From positions 120,508 to 184,507 of the forward strand of contig NZ_BNAS01000008.1 in NCBI RefSeq assembly GCF_014653785.1: a stretch of 64,000 nucleotides of DNA, written 5' to 3'. Position numbers and translations under genes: made by a program. The DNA comes from Promicromonospora soli. GTDB taxonomy: Bacteria; Actinomycetota; Actinomycetes; Actinomycetales; Cellulomonadaceae. Of this stretch, positions 32,990 to 41,442 are shown one piece after another (position 1 is the first letter of the stretch; each line of letters starts with the position of its first letter). The notes under the pieces were generated by a model. That model made no database searches, was not told the origin of the DNA, and worked only from the letters and a program-made list of their open reading frames with translations.

Positions 32990-33914
32990 CCACCAGCATC
33001 ACCACGGTGCCCCCGGCGAGCCGGGCGCACCGGGCAACCGGCGGCGGCTGGCCGTCGCGTTCGGGATCACGGCGGCGGTCTTCGTGGCCCAGGCAGTCGG
33101 CGCCCTGCTCACGGGAAGCCTTGCGCTCCTGGTCGACACCGCGCACATGCTCACCGACGTGGCGGGCCTCGCCATCGCGCTGGGCGCCGCCTCGCTCGCG
33201 CTGCGGCCGCCGTCGCCCCGCCGGACCTGGGGGTTCCGGCGCGCGGAGGTCCTGGCCGCGCTGGCCCAGGCCGCCGTCCTGCTCGCCGTGGGCGTCTACG
33301 CCGTGGTCGAGGGCATGAGCCGGCTGGCCGGTCCGCCGCATCCGCCCGGGCCGGGCCTGCTGGTCTTCGGCATCGTGGGCCTGGTGGGCAACGTCGTGGC
33401 TCTGCTGGTGCTGGCCGGCGGGAGGTCGGCGTCGCTCAACCTGCGCGCGGCGTTCCTGGAGGTGGTGAACGACGCGCTCGGGTCCGTGGCGGTGATCGTG
33501 GCAGCCGTCGTCATCGCTACCACCGGGTGGCAGCGGGCCGACGCCGTCGCCGGACTGGCCATAGCGATCCTGATCCTGCCGCGGGCGGTCCGGCTCCTGG
33601 CCGACTCCGCCAGCGTGCTGCTGGAGTCCACCCCGCCCGGGATGGACCTCGAGGAGGTCCGGGCCCGGCTGCTGGAGGTGGAGAACGTGGAGGAGGTCCA
33701 TGACCTGCACGCATCCCTGGTGGCCACGGGCCTGCCGGTCCTCAGCGCACACGTCGTGGTGCGTGACGCCTGCTTCCGGAACGGGCAGGCGCCGCCAGTC
33801 CTCGACGCTCTGCAGGCCTGTGTCGCCACGCAGTTCGACGTGCCCGTGGAGCACTCGACCTTCCAGCTCGAGCCCGCCGAGCATGCCCGCCACGAGGCGC
33901 CGACGCATGCGTGA
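32982..33914 (+). CDS. Cation diffusion facilitator (CzcD/ZitB-like)
   Basis: A 310-residue CDF transporter. The His-rich start TDHQHHHGA is followed by six membrane segments. Metal site A is visible in LLVDTAHMLTDVAGLAIALG (HxxxD) and FLEVVNDALGSVAVI (NDxxxS). The C-terminal cytoplasmic domain has MDLEEVRARLLEVENVEEVH and DLHA. It exports Zn2+, Cd2+ or Co2+ by proton exchange. It overlaps the preceding efflux gene by 8 nt, completing a three-gene metal operon with two different CDF types. Confidence 0.9.
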   Translation: MTDHQHHHGAPGEPGAPGNRRRLAVAFGITAAVFVAQAVGALLTGSLALLVDTAHMLTDVAGLAIALGAASLALRPPSPRRTWGFRRAEVLAALAQAAVLLAVGVYAVVEGMSRLAGPPHPPGPGLLVFGIVGLVGNVVALLVLAGGRSASLNLRAAFLEVVNDALGSVAVIVAAVVIATTGWQRADAVAGLAIAILILPRAVRLLADSASVLLESTPPGMDLEEVRARLLEVENVEEVHDLHASLVATGLPVLSAHVVVRDACFRNGQAPPVLDALQACVATQFDVPVEHSTFQLEPAEHARHEAPTHA

Positions 33915-34001
33915 CTCCCGTTGTCTATCCGGACGGACCCCAAGGGGGTAATGTCCGGTTTCGTCGGCCGGGCCGGCCGACGGAGGCATGAGGAGGACGA
34001 G

Positions 34002-34433
34002 ATGGCAGACATGAACACCGACATCATCGAGGCGTTCCGCGCGAACGCGGGCGTGCTGGGCGCCGACGTCGCCGGCGGATACTTCGACGGCAAGCGACTG
34101 GTGCTCCTGCACCACGTCGGGCGGGTCAGCGGCAAGGAGTACGTGACGCCCCTCGTGGCCGCGACCGACGGCGACGCCTACGTCCTCGTCGGCTCGATGG
34201 CCGGTGCGCCCAAGGACCCGGCCTGGGTCGCGAACGTCGAGGACGGTCCGGGCGAGACCACCATCGAGGTCGGGGACCAGACCGTGGGTGTCGCCACCAC
34301 GGTGGTGCGCCCGACGGCTCCCGAGTGGGAGCGGCTGTACGGCATCTGGGCCGAGTACTGGCCGGCCGCCAAGGAGTACGAGACCCAGACCGACCGCAAG
34401 TTCCCGGTCATCGTGCTCGAGCCCAAGGCCTGA
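34002..34433 (+). CDS. Deazaflavin (F420)-type nitroreductase family protein, copy 2
   Basis: A 143-residue relative of the protein at 1013-1465. The cofactor motif is VLLHHVGRVSGKEYVTPLVA near residues 33-52, followed by YVLVGSMAGAPKDPAWVANV and WPAAKEYETQTDRKFPVIVL. The ATG at 34002 is chosen for AGGAGG (33991-33996) 5 nt upstream. It stands alone, 87 bp after the metal operon and 8 bp from the convergent epoxide hydrolase. The substrate is unknown. Confidence 0.82.
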   Translation: MADMNTDIIEAFRANAGVLGADVAGGYFDGKRLVLLHHVGRVSGKEYVTPLVAATDGDAYVLVGSMAGAPKDPAWVANVEDGPGETTIEVGDQTVGVATTVVRPTAPEWERLYGIWAEYWPAAKEYETQTDRKFPVIVLEPKA

Positions 34434-34441
34434 CCACCGGC

Positions 34442-35575
34442 TCAGCCTTCGCTCGCCGTCGAGCGGACGAAATCCCGCACGCGCGCCGCCATCTGCTCGG
34501 GCACCTCGGCAACCGTGAAGTGCCCGCCCTCCTCCAGGCGGTCGAACACGCGCAGGTCGAGGTAATGGCGGCGCGCGAGTGACTCGGGATACGTCGCCTC
34601 GTGACGCTGGATGAACACCGCGGCGGGCACCGTCGTCGGCGGGATCGGGCCGGGCTGGTCGGCGCCCTCGTAGTACGGGCGGAACGACGACCCGATCGTC
34701 TGGGTGGCCCAGTAGATGGTCGCCTCGGTGAGGATGCGGTCCCGCGAGATGCGCCGCTCGACCGCGCGCGGGTCGCCGGGCGGGGTGTCGCTCCACTCGA
34801 CGAGCTTCTCGGCCAGCCACGCCAGCAGCCCGGCGGGGGAGTCGTTCAGGGCGGCCGCGAGCGTGTCGGGCCGGGTGGCCTGCACGTGGCCGTAGGCGCC
34901 GTCCGACTGGTGCTTCGCGGCGATGTCGTCGAAGAACTTCTTGGCGGCCGGGTCGTCGAGGGCGGCACGCTCCTCGGTGGTGGGGAAGTGCGCGTGCGTG
35001 GCGACTATGCCCGCCACCCGCTCGGGGTAGCGGGCCGCGATGAGGTCGCTGACGTTGGCCGTGACGTCCTCCCCGTACGTGAAGTACCGCTCGTAGCCGA
35101 GCACGTCCGCCATGAGCGCATGCATCGTGGCGGCCAGCCGCGTCTCCGACATCTCGCCCGTCGCGTAGGGCGCGGAGAATCCGAACCCGGGCAGGCTCGC
35201 GACCACGACGTGGAAGTCGGGCAGCAGGTCGGCGAAGTCGAGCTGCAGGGCGAACGTGTGCGGCCAGCCGTGCAGCACCAGGAGCGCTGGGGCGTCGGCC
35301 CGAGCCGACCGCAGATGGACGAAGTGCACGGCGGCATCGCCGATCTCGGCGATGAACTGCGGATGCTTGTTCAGCCACGCTTCACGCGCCCGCCAGTCCC
35401 AGGCGATCCACGTGTCGACGAGCTCGCGCAGGTAGGCGGCGGACATGCCCGACGCCGGCCGCCGGGGCGAGTCGTCGGGGATCCTGCTGCGCGCCAGGCG
35501 GTCGCGCAGGTCGGTGAGGACCTGGTCGGGGACGTGAACTGTGAAAGGGCGTGGCTCGCCGGCGGGCTTGCTCAT
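34442..35575 (-). CDS. Epoxide hydrolase family protein, copy 1
   Basis: A 377-residue alpha/beta hydrolase with the N-terminal epoxide hydrolase domain (FTVHVPDQVLTDLRDRLARS). The core has HGWPHTF as oxyanion motif, the nucleophile Asp in TYGEDVTANVSDLIA and catalytic His in EGGHFTVAEVPEQ. Relatives hydrolyse epoxides, but many are uncharacterised. The start is uncertain: ATG at 35573-35575 is taken, the frame opens at 35605, and neither has a ribosome-binding site. It follows a DUF222-HNH pseudogene by 45 bp on the same strand. A paralogue lies at 61515-62684. Confidence 0.82.
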   Translation of the reverse strand: MSKPAGEPRPFTVHVPDQVLTDLRDRLARSRIPDDSPRRPASGMSAAYLRELVDTWIAWDWRAREAWLNKHPQFIAEIGDAAVHFVHLRSARADAPALLVLHGWPHTFALQLDFADLLPDFHVVVASLPGFGFSAPYATGEMSETRLAATMHALMADVLGYERYFTYGEDVTANVSDLIAARYPERVAGIVATHAHFPTTEERAALDDPAAKKFFDDIAAKHQSDGAYGHVQATRPDTLAAALNDSPAGLLAWLAEKLVEWSDTPPGDPRAVERRISRDRILTEATIYWATQTIGSSFRPYYEGADQPGPIPPTTVPAAVFIQRHEATYPESLARRHYLDLRVFDRLEEGGHFTVAEVPEQMAARVRDFVRSTASEG

Positions 35576-35620
35576 GGAGGTGACGCTATGCCGAGCCACT
35601 GACATGAAGCGGGACGTCGC

Positions 35621-37462
35621 TCAGAACGGTGGTCGGTCGGGGTCGGCGGGTCGGTTCGGGTCACTCGGTACAGCTCCGGGTTCGGTCTGCCTGTAGCCGC
35701 TGGGCAGGCGGCGGCCGGTCAGGGCTCGGTGGGTGAGGTCGTAGCTGGTGTCGGGGTCGACCTGGTCGATCTCGACGTGGGTGTCCAGCACGGTCGGCGG
35801 GCGCGTGTGAGTCCGGCCGGTGGGGGTGGTTCAGGTCGTGACTCCGGTCTCGGGGTCGCGCACGACGCCCCAGCCCGCGTGGGTCTTGAGAAGGTGATGC
35901 CTGCGGCACAGCGGTTGCAGGTTGTCGGCGCGCGTCTGTCCCGGCCTGCTGGACCCGAGCGCCATGGGGTCGAGGTCATGGTCGAACGGCACGATGTGGT
36001 CCAGGTCGTCCCAGTCCGCGGGATGCTCGCACTGCAGGAAACCGCACGTCTGGTCCCGGGCTGTCACCGCCTGGCGCAGCACTTTGCCGGGCCGGTAGGC
36101 CGTGGTCGAGTAGTCGGTCAGGATCCCGGTGGCCGGGTCGGTGAGCAGGCGCTGCCAGGTCGCGTCGGTGGCGAGGTGCGCGGCGAGATCCGCGGTGACG
36201 GGTCCGAACCCGTCCAGGTCGCCGGGCGAGTCGTCCAGGCCCAGGAGCGTGCTGGCCGGAACGGTAACCCGCACCACGGGCCGGGTAGGCGTCACCCGCA
36301 CGAGCTGCACCGTTTCCTTGATGACGGGCGCTCGACCGCCACACGTGCGCACCTGGCCGGTCGTCGTGTGGTCGTCGGCCTCGGTGCTCCTGTCGCTCGT
36401 GGCGCCCGGGTCGGTGAATCGGTCGGCGGGCAGGAGGCGGCCGGTGACGATCCCGGTCAGGCAGTCCGCGCGGAGCTGTCCCAGGTCGCGACCCTCGTCC
36501 GGGGTGCGTTGCAGCTGGCGGGCCATGTCGTCCACGATGCCCCAGACGGCCGCGGCGTCGGCCGCGGGGAGGTAGGCCGACAGCCAGCCCATGTCGTTCT
36601 CCGCACGGTCGAGCTGGACGCAGCGGTGCTGGGCCGCGGCCCGTGCGGCGTCGGCTGCCCCGTGGCGGGACTTGGCGAAGGCGAGCATCCGGGACTGCAA
36701 CCACTTCCAGGTGCGCCGGGGCGCGTGGGGCAGGAACCGGGCGATCGCCTCGGCCCGCTCGGCCACGGTCAGGTGGGAGGCGGAGCGCAGCAGGGTATGG
36801 GCCTTCCTCGCGTCGATCCGCCCCGTCTCCAGCGCGGTGATCACGGTGGGGTGCTGCGCGCCGGACTCGGCGCGGACCACGACCTCGGCCGCTTCCGCGC
36901 CGGTGACCACCAGCTCGCTGGTGACCTGTCCCACCAGCGAGCTGTGGGCCAGCGGGCTGGTCTCCCGGGCGGCGCGCTCGGCCACGGCTCGTGCTTGCGT
37001 ACCGGCCATCCAAGACTGCAGGCGTCCACAGGCGGTGACCAGGTCACCAAGTACGTCGTCGGGCAGGTCGCCCAGCAGCTCTGCGTCCGGGCGTGCGGCC
37101 TCGGCCACCACCCGCGCCAGCTCAGCACCGGGGCGGACCGCTCAGCGCCTGCGCACCAGATCAACCGGCCACAGCGCCACCGGGACACCGTCCGGCAGAC
37201 CGCCAGGCGGCAGACCCGATTCCGCAGGCCTGTCCAGGCCCGCGATGGTGTCGGGCACCCCGTACGTCGTCCCGCCGAACATCGGACCGCTGAGCATCAG
37301 GTCGTCGGGCACATCAGGCACTGCGTGGTCCGGCACGAGGCGCACCAGCATCCCGTCCCGCATGACCAGCTCCCCAGGGAGCTCGTAGTCCGGGAACGGG
37401 TCCTGCGGGAGCGCGCCGTCCAGGAGCACGCCCGTCTTGTCGCCAGCTGGTCCTTCCCGCAT
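35621..37462 (-). pseudogene. DUF222 / HNH endonuclease family gene with two in-frame TGA stops
   Basis: A second copy of the gene at 6788-8806. One continuous reading frame of 614 codons is interrupted only by TGA at 37142-37144 and TGA at 35831-35833. The first falls where copy 1 has Leu, with no length change around it (DLVRRR-stop-AVRPGAELARVVAEA). The second replaces the Trp of TTW(TTPAGRTHTR) by a one-base change TGG to TGA, and the frame continues to the natural end (RPADPDRPPF). DUF222 and HNH motifs (CGFLQCEHPADWDDLDHIVP, CRRHHLLKTHAGW) are intact. The start has GAGGAGG. An internal GTG at 37111 could yield a 426-residue protein. Confidence 0.8.
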
Positions 37463-37570
37463 TCGGCACCCTCCTCATCCGGCCCACCTATTGAGACTCT
37501 CAGCCAACCCAAGCGCGCAATTGCTGCGTACGCACGTTCTAACATTATCGACAACGCATCACGGCCGCCC

Positions 37571-37591
37571 GTCCTTCTGCCACCCGCGTAA
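37571..37591 (-). promoter_or_regulatory. Conserved 21-nt element upstream of DUF222-HNH copy 2
   Basis: It matches 8908-8928 in 19 of 21 positions and lies at a similar distance from its gene (109 bp versus 102 bp). The 163-bp gap 37463-37625 otherwise contains an AT-rich patch with TTAGAAC on the minus strand, a possible -10, and no gene. Confidence 0.45.
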
Positions 37592-37625
37592 AAGACTGGC
37601 TCGCGGAACGGCGGTCCCGGAAACG

Positions 37626-38270
37626 TCAGCTCGGCTCGAGCAGCAGCTCGAGGTAGTCGCGCAAGCACGCGGCGACGTCGATCCGCTCCGGTTCGAGCAG
37701 CCACTGCACCTGGAGCCCGTCCCACAGGCCGACCAGTGACGCCGCGGCGCGCTCCGGGTCGATCCCGGGTCGCACCCTGCCCTCGGCCTGCAAGGCGCGG
37801 AGCTCGGCGGCGTAGGTGGTGCGGATCTCGGCGAACCGGCCGACGAAGTAGGAGCGCGCTGGATGTCCCTCGGTGGTCGACTCGGCGCAGAGCACGGAGT
37901 ACAGCTCGATCACGCCCGGGAGGCTCTCGTTGGCGCGCGCCCGGCCGACTATGCCCTGGATGAGCCCTTCCGGTTCGGGAGCCGCGTCGACGGTGATCTC
38001 GTCGCGGCGATGAAGCACTGCGAGCAGTAGCTCGCTCTTCGTCGGAAAGTAGTGCAGCAGGCCCGTCTGGCTCATCCCGACGCGATCGGCGATCTCCTGG
38101 AAGGAGCCGGCGTGGTAGCCACGCTCGGCGAACACCGCGTGAGCCGCTTCGACGATGGATCGGCGCCGCTCGGCCGATTTCGCTCCCGCGCCACGACGGG
38201 CGACCGGCCTGTGCTCGCTCGTCGTGCGCTCGGTCGACTGACGTGGGGCCTGCTTGCGCCCGGTCGGCAT
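37626..38270 (-). CDS. TetR family regulator divergent from beta-galactosidase
   Basis: A 214-residue TetR-type repressor. After a basic 30-residue N-terminal extension comes the helix-turn-helix: RRRSIVEAAHAVFAERGYHA, then SFQEIADRVGMSQTGLLHYF. The C-terminal ligand domain contains YSVLCAESTTEGHPARSYF, a pattern seen in TetR regulators of glycoside hydrolase genes. The ATG at 38268-38270 follows AAGGAGAG. A strong inverted repeat at 38340-38359 between it and the GH2 gene is the probable operator. The inducer is presumably a sugar released from plant glycans. Confidence 0.87.
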   Translation of the reverse strand: MPTGRKQAPRQSTERTTSEHRPVARRGAGAKSAERRRSIVEAAHAVFAERGYHAGSFQEIADRVGMSQTGLLHYFPTKSELLLAVLHRRDEITVDAAPEPEGLIQGIVGRARANESLPGVIELYSVLCAESTTEGHPARSYFVGRFAEIRTTYAAELRALQAEGRVRPGIDPERAAASLVGLWDGLQVQWLLEPERIDVAACLRDYLELLLEPS

Positions 38271-38339
38271 ACGGCTTCTCTCCTTCAGCGGTCTCTCAGC
38301 GGGTGCCGCCAGCGTATTGCTGCCAGACGACACCAGCAG

Positions 38340-38359
38340 TTTCGAGTATGCACTCGAAA
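38340..38359. promoter_or_regulatory. TetR-type operator between regulator and beta-galactosidase
   Basis: TTTCGAGT-ATGC-ACTCGAAA: perfect 8-bp arms around a 4-nt centre that is AT-rich against the background. It lies 43 bp before the beta-galactosidase start, followed by AATACC and TAGTGT as possible -10 sequences. Size and symmetry fit a TetR dimer site. Confidence 0.65.
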
Positions 38360-38402
38360 ATACCGCTAGTGTGTCCGGGACGACCACCTCGGGAGGAATC
38401 CG

Positions 38403-41400
38403 TTGCACCCCACCACCTACCTGACCGACACCGGCCCCGGTCTCGGACGGCGCCGCACCGCACGGTCCTGGCTGAGCACCGACGCCCCCACGCTCTCGCT
38501 CGACGGCGACTGGCGGTTCCGCCTGCTGGCTGGGGCTCCCGGGACGCCCGGCGCGGCCGGGGTGCTGCCCGAGGGCGAGGGCATCGAGGCCGTCGCCGAA
38601 CCGGACTTCGACGACTCCGGCTGGGACACCCTTCCGGTGCCGGCGCACTGGGTGCTGCAGGGGGACGGCCGCTACGGCCTGCCGATCTACACCAACGTGC
38701 AGGTGCCGTTCCCGCTCGAGCCGCCGTTCGTGCCCGACGCGAATCCGACCGGCGACTACCGCCGCACCTTCTCCCTGCCCGGGTCGTGGTCGGACGCCGA
38801 GGCCGTGGTGCTGCGCTTCGACGGCGTCGAGTCGCGGTACAAGGTGTGGGTCAACGGCTCCGCCGTGGGCGTGGGCAGCGGCAGCAGGCTCGCCCAGGAG
38901 TTCGACGTCACCGATCTCGTACGCCCGGGCGAGAACCTGATCGTGGTGCGCGTGCACCAGTGGTCGGCCGCGAGCTACGTCGAGGACCAGGACCAGTGGT
39001 GGCTGCCGGGGATCTTCCGCTCGGTGTCGCTGCAGGCCCGCCCTGCCGGCGGGATCGAGGACGTGTGGCTGCGCGCCGGCTACGACGACGGAGCCGGAAC
39101 CCTCGAGGCGGAGCTGCGTGGTGCGTCCTTCCCGCTCACGCTCACGATCGAGGAGCTCGACCTCTCGGTGACCTGGGACTCCGCCGACGAGGTGCAGCCG
39201 CTGCGGCTGCCCTCGGTCGAACCGTGGTCGGCCGAGGTCCCGCGCCTCTACGACGTCACCGTCGCGAACGCCGCCGAGTCGACAGCTCTCCGGATCGGCT
39301 TCCGCACGGTCGAGATCAGGGGCGACCTCTTTCTCGTCAACGGGCGCCGGGTCGTCTTCCACGGGATGAACAGGCACGAGACGCATCCCGACCGCGGCCG
39401 GGTCTTCGACGAGGAGTTCGCCCGCGCCGACCTCGCGATGATGAAGCGGTTCAACGTCAACGCGATCCGCACGAGCCACTACCCGCCGCACCCGCGGCTG
39501 CTCGATCTCGCCGACGAGCTCGGCTTCTGGGTCATCCTCGAGTGCGACCTCGAGACGCACGCCTTCGAGAACGGCGGAGGGGCCCATGAGGAGTGGCGCG
39601 ACAACCCGAGCGACGACCCGCGCTGGCGGGACGCCTACCTCGACCGGATCGAGCGCACCGTCGAGCGGGACAAGAATCATCCGAGCATCGTGATGTGGTC
39701 GCTCGGCAACGAGTCGGGCCGCGGCGCGAACCTTGCCGCCATGTCCGCATGGGTGCACGCCCGCGACCCCGAGCGCCCCGTGCACTACGAGGGGGACTAC
39801 ACCGGCGCCTACACGGACGTGTACTCGCGGATGTACTCCTCCATCGCCGAGACTCGCTCCATCGGGCGCGACGACGACCGTGCGGTTCTGCAGGGCTGCA
39901 CCGCCGCCGAGTCGGCCCGTCAGCGCACGAAGCCGTTCCTGCTCTGCGAGTACGTCCACGCGATGGGCAACGGACCGGGTGCGATCGACCAGTACGAGGA
40001 CCTGGTGCGCGAGTACCCCCGCCTGCACGGCGGCTTCGTGTGGGAGTGGCGCGACCACGGTCTGCGCACCCGCACCGCCGACGGTACCGAGTTCTTCGCC
40101 TACGGCGGAGACTTCGGGGAGGTCGTGCACGACGGGAACTTCGTGATGGACGGCATGGTGCTCTCCGACGACACCCCCACGCCGGGCCTGTACGAGTGGA
40201 AGCACGTCGTGGCGCCGGTCGGGATCACCTTCGACGACGGCGGGATCGTGGTCGAGAACCGGCGCCACTCCACCGACCTCGGCGACCTCGAGCTGCGCTG
40301 GTCGGTGTCGCACGACGGGCACCACGCCGACGGCGGCGTCCTGGACCTCGGCGAACCGCTCGCGGCCGGCTCCACGACCCGCGTGGTGCGGCCCGGCCAA
40401 CCGGCGGACGACGGAGCCGAGACCTGGCTGACGGTCGAGGCCGTGCTCGCCGCCGACACGGTCTGGGCCAAGGCCGGGCACGTGGTCGCGGCCGCTCAGC
40501 TCGAGCTCTCCCGGCCGGCGTCCGTTCCCGCCTGGGCACGGAGCGGCGGCTCCGCGACGCAGACCTCCCCCGGTACGGGACAGGCGTCCTTCGAGGACGG
40601 CCGGCTGAGCGTCCTCGCCGGGCTCCCCGTCTCCGGACCGCGCGCGGAGCTCTGGCGGGCTCCCACCGACAACGACATGGGCAGCGGCTTCGGCAGCTAC
40701 GACCTGGCCGATCCGTGGTCGGGCCTCGGGCACGGGGTCGCCGCGCCGTCGTCCAGGGACGTCTGGACCGACGCGGGGCTGCAACGGCTCACGGCCCGCA
40801 CCGAGGCGGTCGACGACGGCGGCAGGCACCGCCGGCTGCGCTACGCCGCTGCCGACTCCAAGCAGGCGCTGCTGGCAGAGGAGCGGTGGACCACCAAGGG
40901 AGACGCGGAGGTGCTCCGGGTCGACCTGGTGCCCACCGAAGGCTGGCGGATCCACTGGCCTCGGCTCGGCGTGCGGTTCGCGCTGCCCGGTTCGGTCGAC
41001 CGCGCGGCCTGGTTCGGCGCGGGCGAGCGGGAGTCGTACCCCGACAGCTCGCGGTCCGCCCTCGTCGGCCGGTTCGAATCCGACGTCGACGAGCTCACCG
41101 TCGACTACGCGCGCCCGCAGGAGAGCGGACACCGCAGCGGGCTGCGTGACCTCGTGCTGTTCGAGGGGGGCAGCCCCTGGCTGCGGATCGAGGCGGCGCC
41201 GGACCTGCTGGGGCGTCGTCCCGGATTCACGCTGCGACGGCACACGACCGAGCAGGTGACTGCCGCCGGGCACCCGCACGAGCTGCCGGCCTCGGACCAC
41301 GTCTACCTGTGGATCGACGCCGCCCAGAACGGCCTGGGCTCGCGGGCCTGCGGGCCCGACGTATGGCCCGACCACATCCTGCGGCCGGAAGCCCGCACCA

Positions 41401-41429
41401 TCACGCTCCGGTTCACCCCGCTGCGCTGA
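38403..41429 (+). CDS. Glycoside hydrolase family 2 beta-galactosidase (LacZ-like)
   Basis: A 1008-residue GH2 enzyme with the full LacZ domain order: sugar-binding jelly roll (about 50-215), immunoglobulin-like domain, TIM barrel (about 315-600), second Ig domain and the beta-galactosidase small-chain domain (about 730-1005, ending YLWIDAAQNGLGSRACGPD). The acid/base Glu437 is in SLGNESGRG and the nucleophile Glu516 in LLCEYVHAMGNG. No signal peptide, so it acts on imported galactosides. The TTG start at 38403 is set by GGAGG 7 nt upstream. Control by the divergent TetR protein is likely. In this locus the substrate could be galactose on extensin or arabinogalactan glycopeptides. Confidence 0.92.
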   Translation: MHPTTYLTDTGPGLGRRRTARSWLSTDAPTLSLDGDWRFRLLAGAPGTPGAAGVLPEGEGIEAVAEPDFDDSGWDTLPVPAHWVLQGDGRYGLPIYTNVQVPFPLEPPFVPDANPTGDYRRTFSLPGSWSDAEAVVLRFDGVESRYKVWVNGSAVGVGSGSRLAQEFDVTDLVRPGENLIVVRVHQWSAASYVEDQDQWWLPGIFRSVSLQARPAGGIEDVWLRAGYDDGAGTLEAELRGASFPLTLTIEELDLSVTWDSADEVQPLRLPSVEPWSAEVPRLYDVTVANAAESTALRIGFRTVEIRGDLFLVNGRRVVFHGMNRHETHPDRGRVFDEEFARADLAMMKRFNVNAIRTSHYPPHPRLLDLADELGFWVILECDLETHAFENGGGAHEEWRDNPSDDPRWRDAYLDRIERTVERDKNHPSIVMWSLGNESGRGANLAAMSAWVHARDPERPVHYEGDYTGAYTDVYSRMYSSIAETRSIGRDDDRAVLQGCTAAESARQRTKPFLLCEYVHAMGNGPGAIDQYEDLVREYPRLHGGFVWEWRDHGLRTRTADGTEFFAYGGDFGEVVHDGNFVMDGMVLSDDTPTPGLYEWKHVVAPVGITFDDGGIVVENRRHSTDLGDLELRWSVSHDGHHADGGVLDLGEPLAAGSTTRVVRPGQPADDGAETWLTVEAVLAADTVWAKAGHVVAAAQLELSRPASVPAWARSGGSATQTSPGTGQASFEDGRLSVLAGLPVSGPRAELWRAPTDNDMGSGFGSYDLADPWSGLGHGVAAPSSRDVWTDAGLQRLTARTEAVDDGGRHRRLRYAAADSKQALLAEERWTTKGDAEVLRVDLVPTEGWRIHWPRLGVRFALPGSVDRAAWFGAGERESYPDSSRSALVGRFESDVDELTVDYARPQESGHRSGLRDLVLFEGGSPWLRIEAAPDLLGRRPGFTLRRHTTEQVTAAGHPHELPASDHVYLWIDAAQNGLGSRACGPDVWPDHILRPEARTITLRFTPLR

Positions 41430-41442
41430 CGCCGACGGGCGG

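Noticed and set aside
35831..37144. TGA codons of the DUF222-HNH copy read as selenocysteine or by programmed readthrough
   Set aside because: No SECIS-like hairpin was seen after either TGA. The intact paralogue has Trp and Leu at these positions, so simple decay is the better explanation.
37626..41375. A 1249-codon open frame on the minus strand running through the beta-galactosidase gene into the TetR gene
   Set aside because: Only its last 214 residues are a real protein (TetR). The rest is antisense to a complete GH2 gene and has Arg/Gly/Val-rich filler composition, a common artefact at this GC content.
38403..41429. GH2 gene as beta-glucuronidase or beta-mannosidase
   Set aside because: The C-terminal small-chain domain with its WIDAAQNGLGS-type end and the EYVHAMGNG nucleophile region are specific to LacZ-like beta-galactosidases.
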